Made by a program: the position numbers and the translations under genes
Assembly: GCA_947441745.1 (NCBI GenBank)
Contig: CANEUJ010000104.1
Coordinates: 1-5,206 of the forward strand
DNA: 5,206 bases
Origin: Neisseriaceae bacterium
Lineage (GTDB): Bacteria > Pseudomonadota > Gammaproteobacteria > Burkholderiales > UBA11063
Direction: 5' to 3'
Shown here: in pieces, positions 4,727 through 5,206 of the stretch
How the letters are laid out: every line of letters begins with the position of its first letter
Numbering within the stretch: the first letter of the stretch is position 1
Notes under the pieces: generated by a model
Database searches by the model: none
Seen by the model: the letters and a program-made list of their open reading frames with translations, nothing else
What the model was told of the DNA's origin: nothing

Positions 4727-5206
4727 ATGAACAAAATCACTTTCTTATTTACTATACTACTATGCTCTTTAAAACTAAGCTTCGCAAATGAAGTTACTGC
4801 AATTACTGATTTTAACAGCAGTGCATATCTAGGTAATTGGTACGAGATAGCTAGATTACCAAATACTTTTGAAAAGAAATGCTCTACTCCTATTATCGCT
4901 AATTATTCGATAAACCCTGATAATCAAGAACAACTTACCGTGACAAACCAATGTACTGTCGAAGGCAACAAATTAAACATTGCAAATGGCAATGCAAGTT
5001 TTGCAAGTTCTACAAATGTTGGAAAACTGGAGATAACTTTTTTACCTAAATGGCTAAGATGGTTACCATTTACTCATGGCGACTATTGGATATTATATAC
5101 TGACTATGACACATTATCAGTTGTTGGTAGCCCAAATCATGAGTACTTATGGGTATTAGCTCGTACAAAATCTTTAAACCAAGATGTATTAGCAAAAGCA
5201 GTTTTA
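4727..5206 (+). CDS. blc: Blc-type lipocalin, secreted, 3' end outside the window
   Basis: This is a bacterial lipocalin of the Blc/apolipoprotein D type, a small beta-barrel thought to bind fatty acids or lysophospholipids in the cell envelope. The frame is open for 160 codons to the window edge with no stop. Blc-type proteins have roughly 170-180 residues, so probably only a short C-terminal part is missing. A signal peptide covers about 1-20 (ending KLSFA before NEV). The lipocalin signature follows: YLGNWYEIARLPNTFEKKC (34-52, with the Gly-x-Trp-Tyr-Glu core), then GDYWILYTDYD (118-128), VVGSPNHEYLWVLART (132-147). Cys52 and Cys76 could pair. Unlike E. coli Blc it has no lipobox: Cys13 follows two leucines inside the hydrophobic core. 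It is therefore predicted to be soluble in the periplasm or secreted. It is divergent from the lipoprotein gene. Confidence 0.95.
   Translation, partial: MNKITFLFTILLCSLKLSFANEVTAITDFNSSAYLGNWYEIARLPNTFEKKCSTPIIANYSINPDNQEQLTVTNQCTVEGNKLNIANGNASFASSTNVGKLEITFLPKWLRWLPFTHGDYWILYTDYDTLSVVGSPNHEYLWVLARTKSLNQDVLAKAVL

Overview
The window is low-GC bacterial DNA with standard bacterial promoters and Shine-Dalgarno sites. It looks chromosomal, because it carries core genes: both succinyl-CoA synthetase subunits, a serine tRNA and the initiator tRNA. Both tRNAs encode their own CCA end. The initiator tRNA is close to the E. coli sequence as I remember it, and the serine tRNA is of the gammaproteobacterial type. 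Together with the Blc-type lipocalin and the modular RNase T2, this suggests an AT-rich gammaproteobacterium, perhaps host-associated (Legionellales/Thiotrichales-like). That placement is inference; species cannot be read from the window.

Layout. Positions 1-264 hold no gene. They contain short palindromic intergenic repeat units and a 49-bp direct repeat. Positions 265-2368 are a minus-strand sucC-sucD operon, read right to left. Positions 2445-2733 hold tRNA-Ser(UGA) and tRNA-fMet(CAU) on the plus strand, each with a well-matched promoter of its own. The serine promoter also has an A-tract stretch like an UP element, and a weak U-rich terminator follows tRNA-fMet. From about 3002 to the right edge there are three exported-protein genes: a secreted RNase T2 (+), a small lipoprotein of unknown function (-), and a secreted Blc-type lipocalin (+) cut by the window edge. 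The RNase and lipoprotein genes converge on a 10-bp-stem hairpin. The lipoprotein and lipocalin genes diverge from a 145-bp intergenic region containing both promoters and an operator-like inverted repeat around the lipoprotein -10 box.

How the genes work together. SucC and SucD form the TCA-cycle enzyme that makes ATP (or GTP) from succinyl-CoA. The tRNAs serve translation: the initiator, and a decoder of UCA-type serine codons. The right third is an accessory-looking envelope/secretion region; its three products share an export route, but nothing in the sequence shows a shared pathway. I see no CRISPR array, transposase, phage gene or obvious new multi-gene system. The least explained items are the orphan lipoprotein with its operator-like promoter and the repeat cluster at the left edge.
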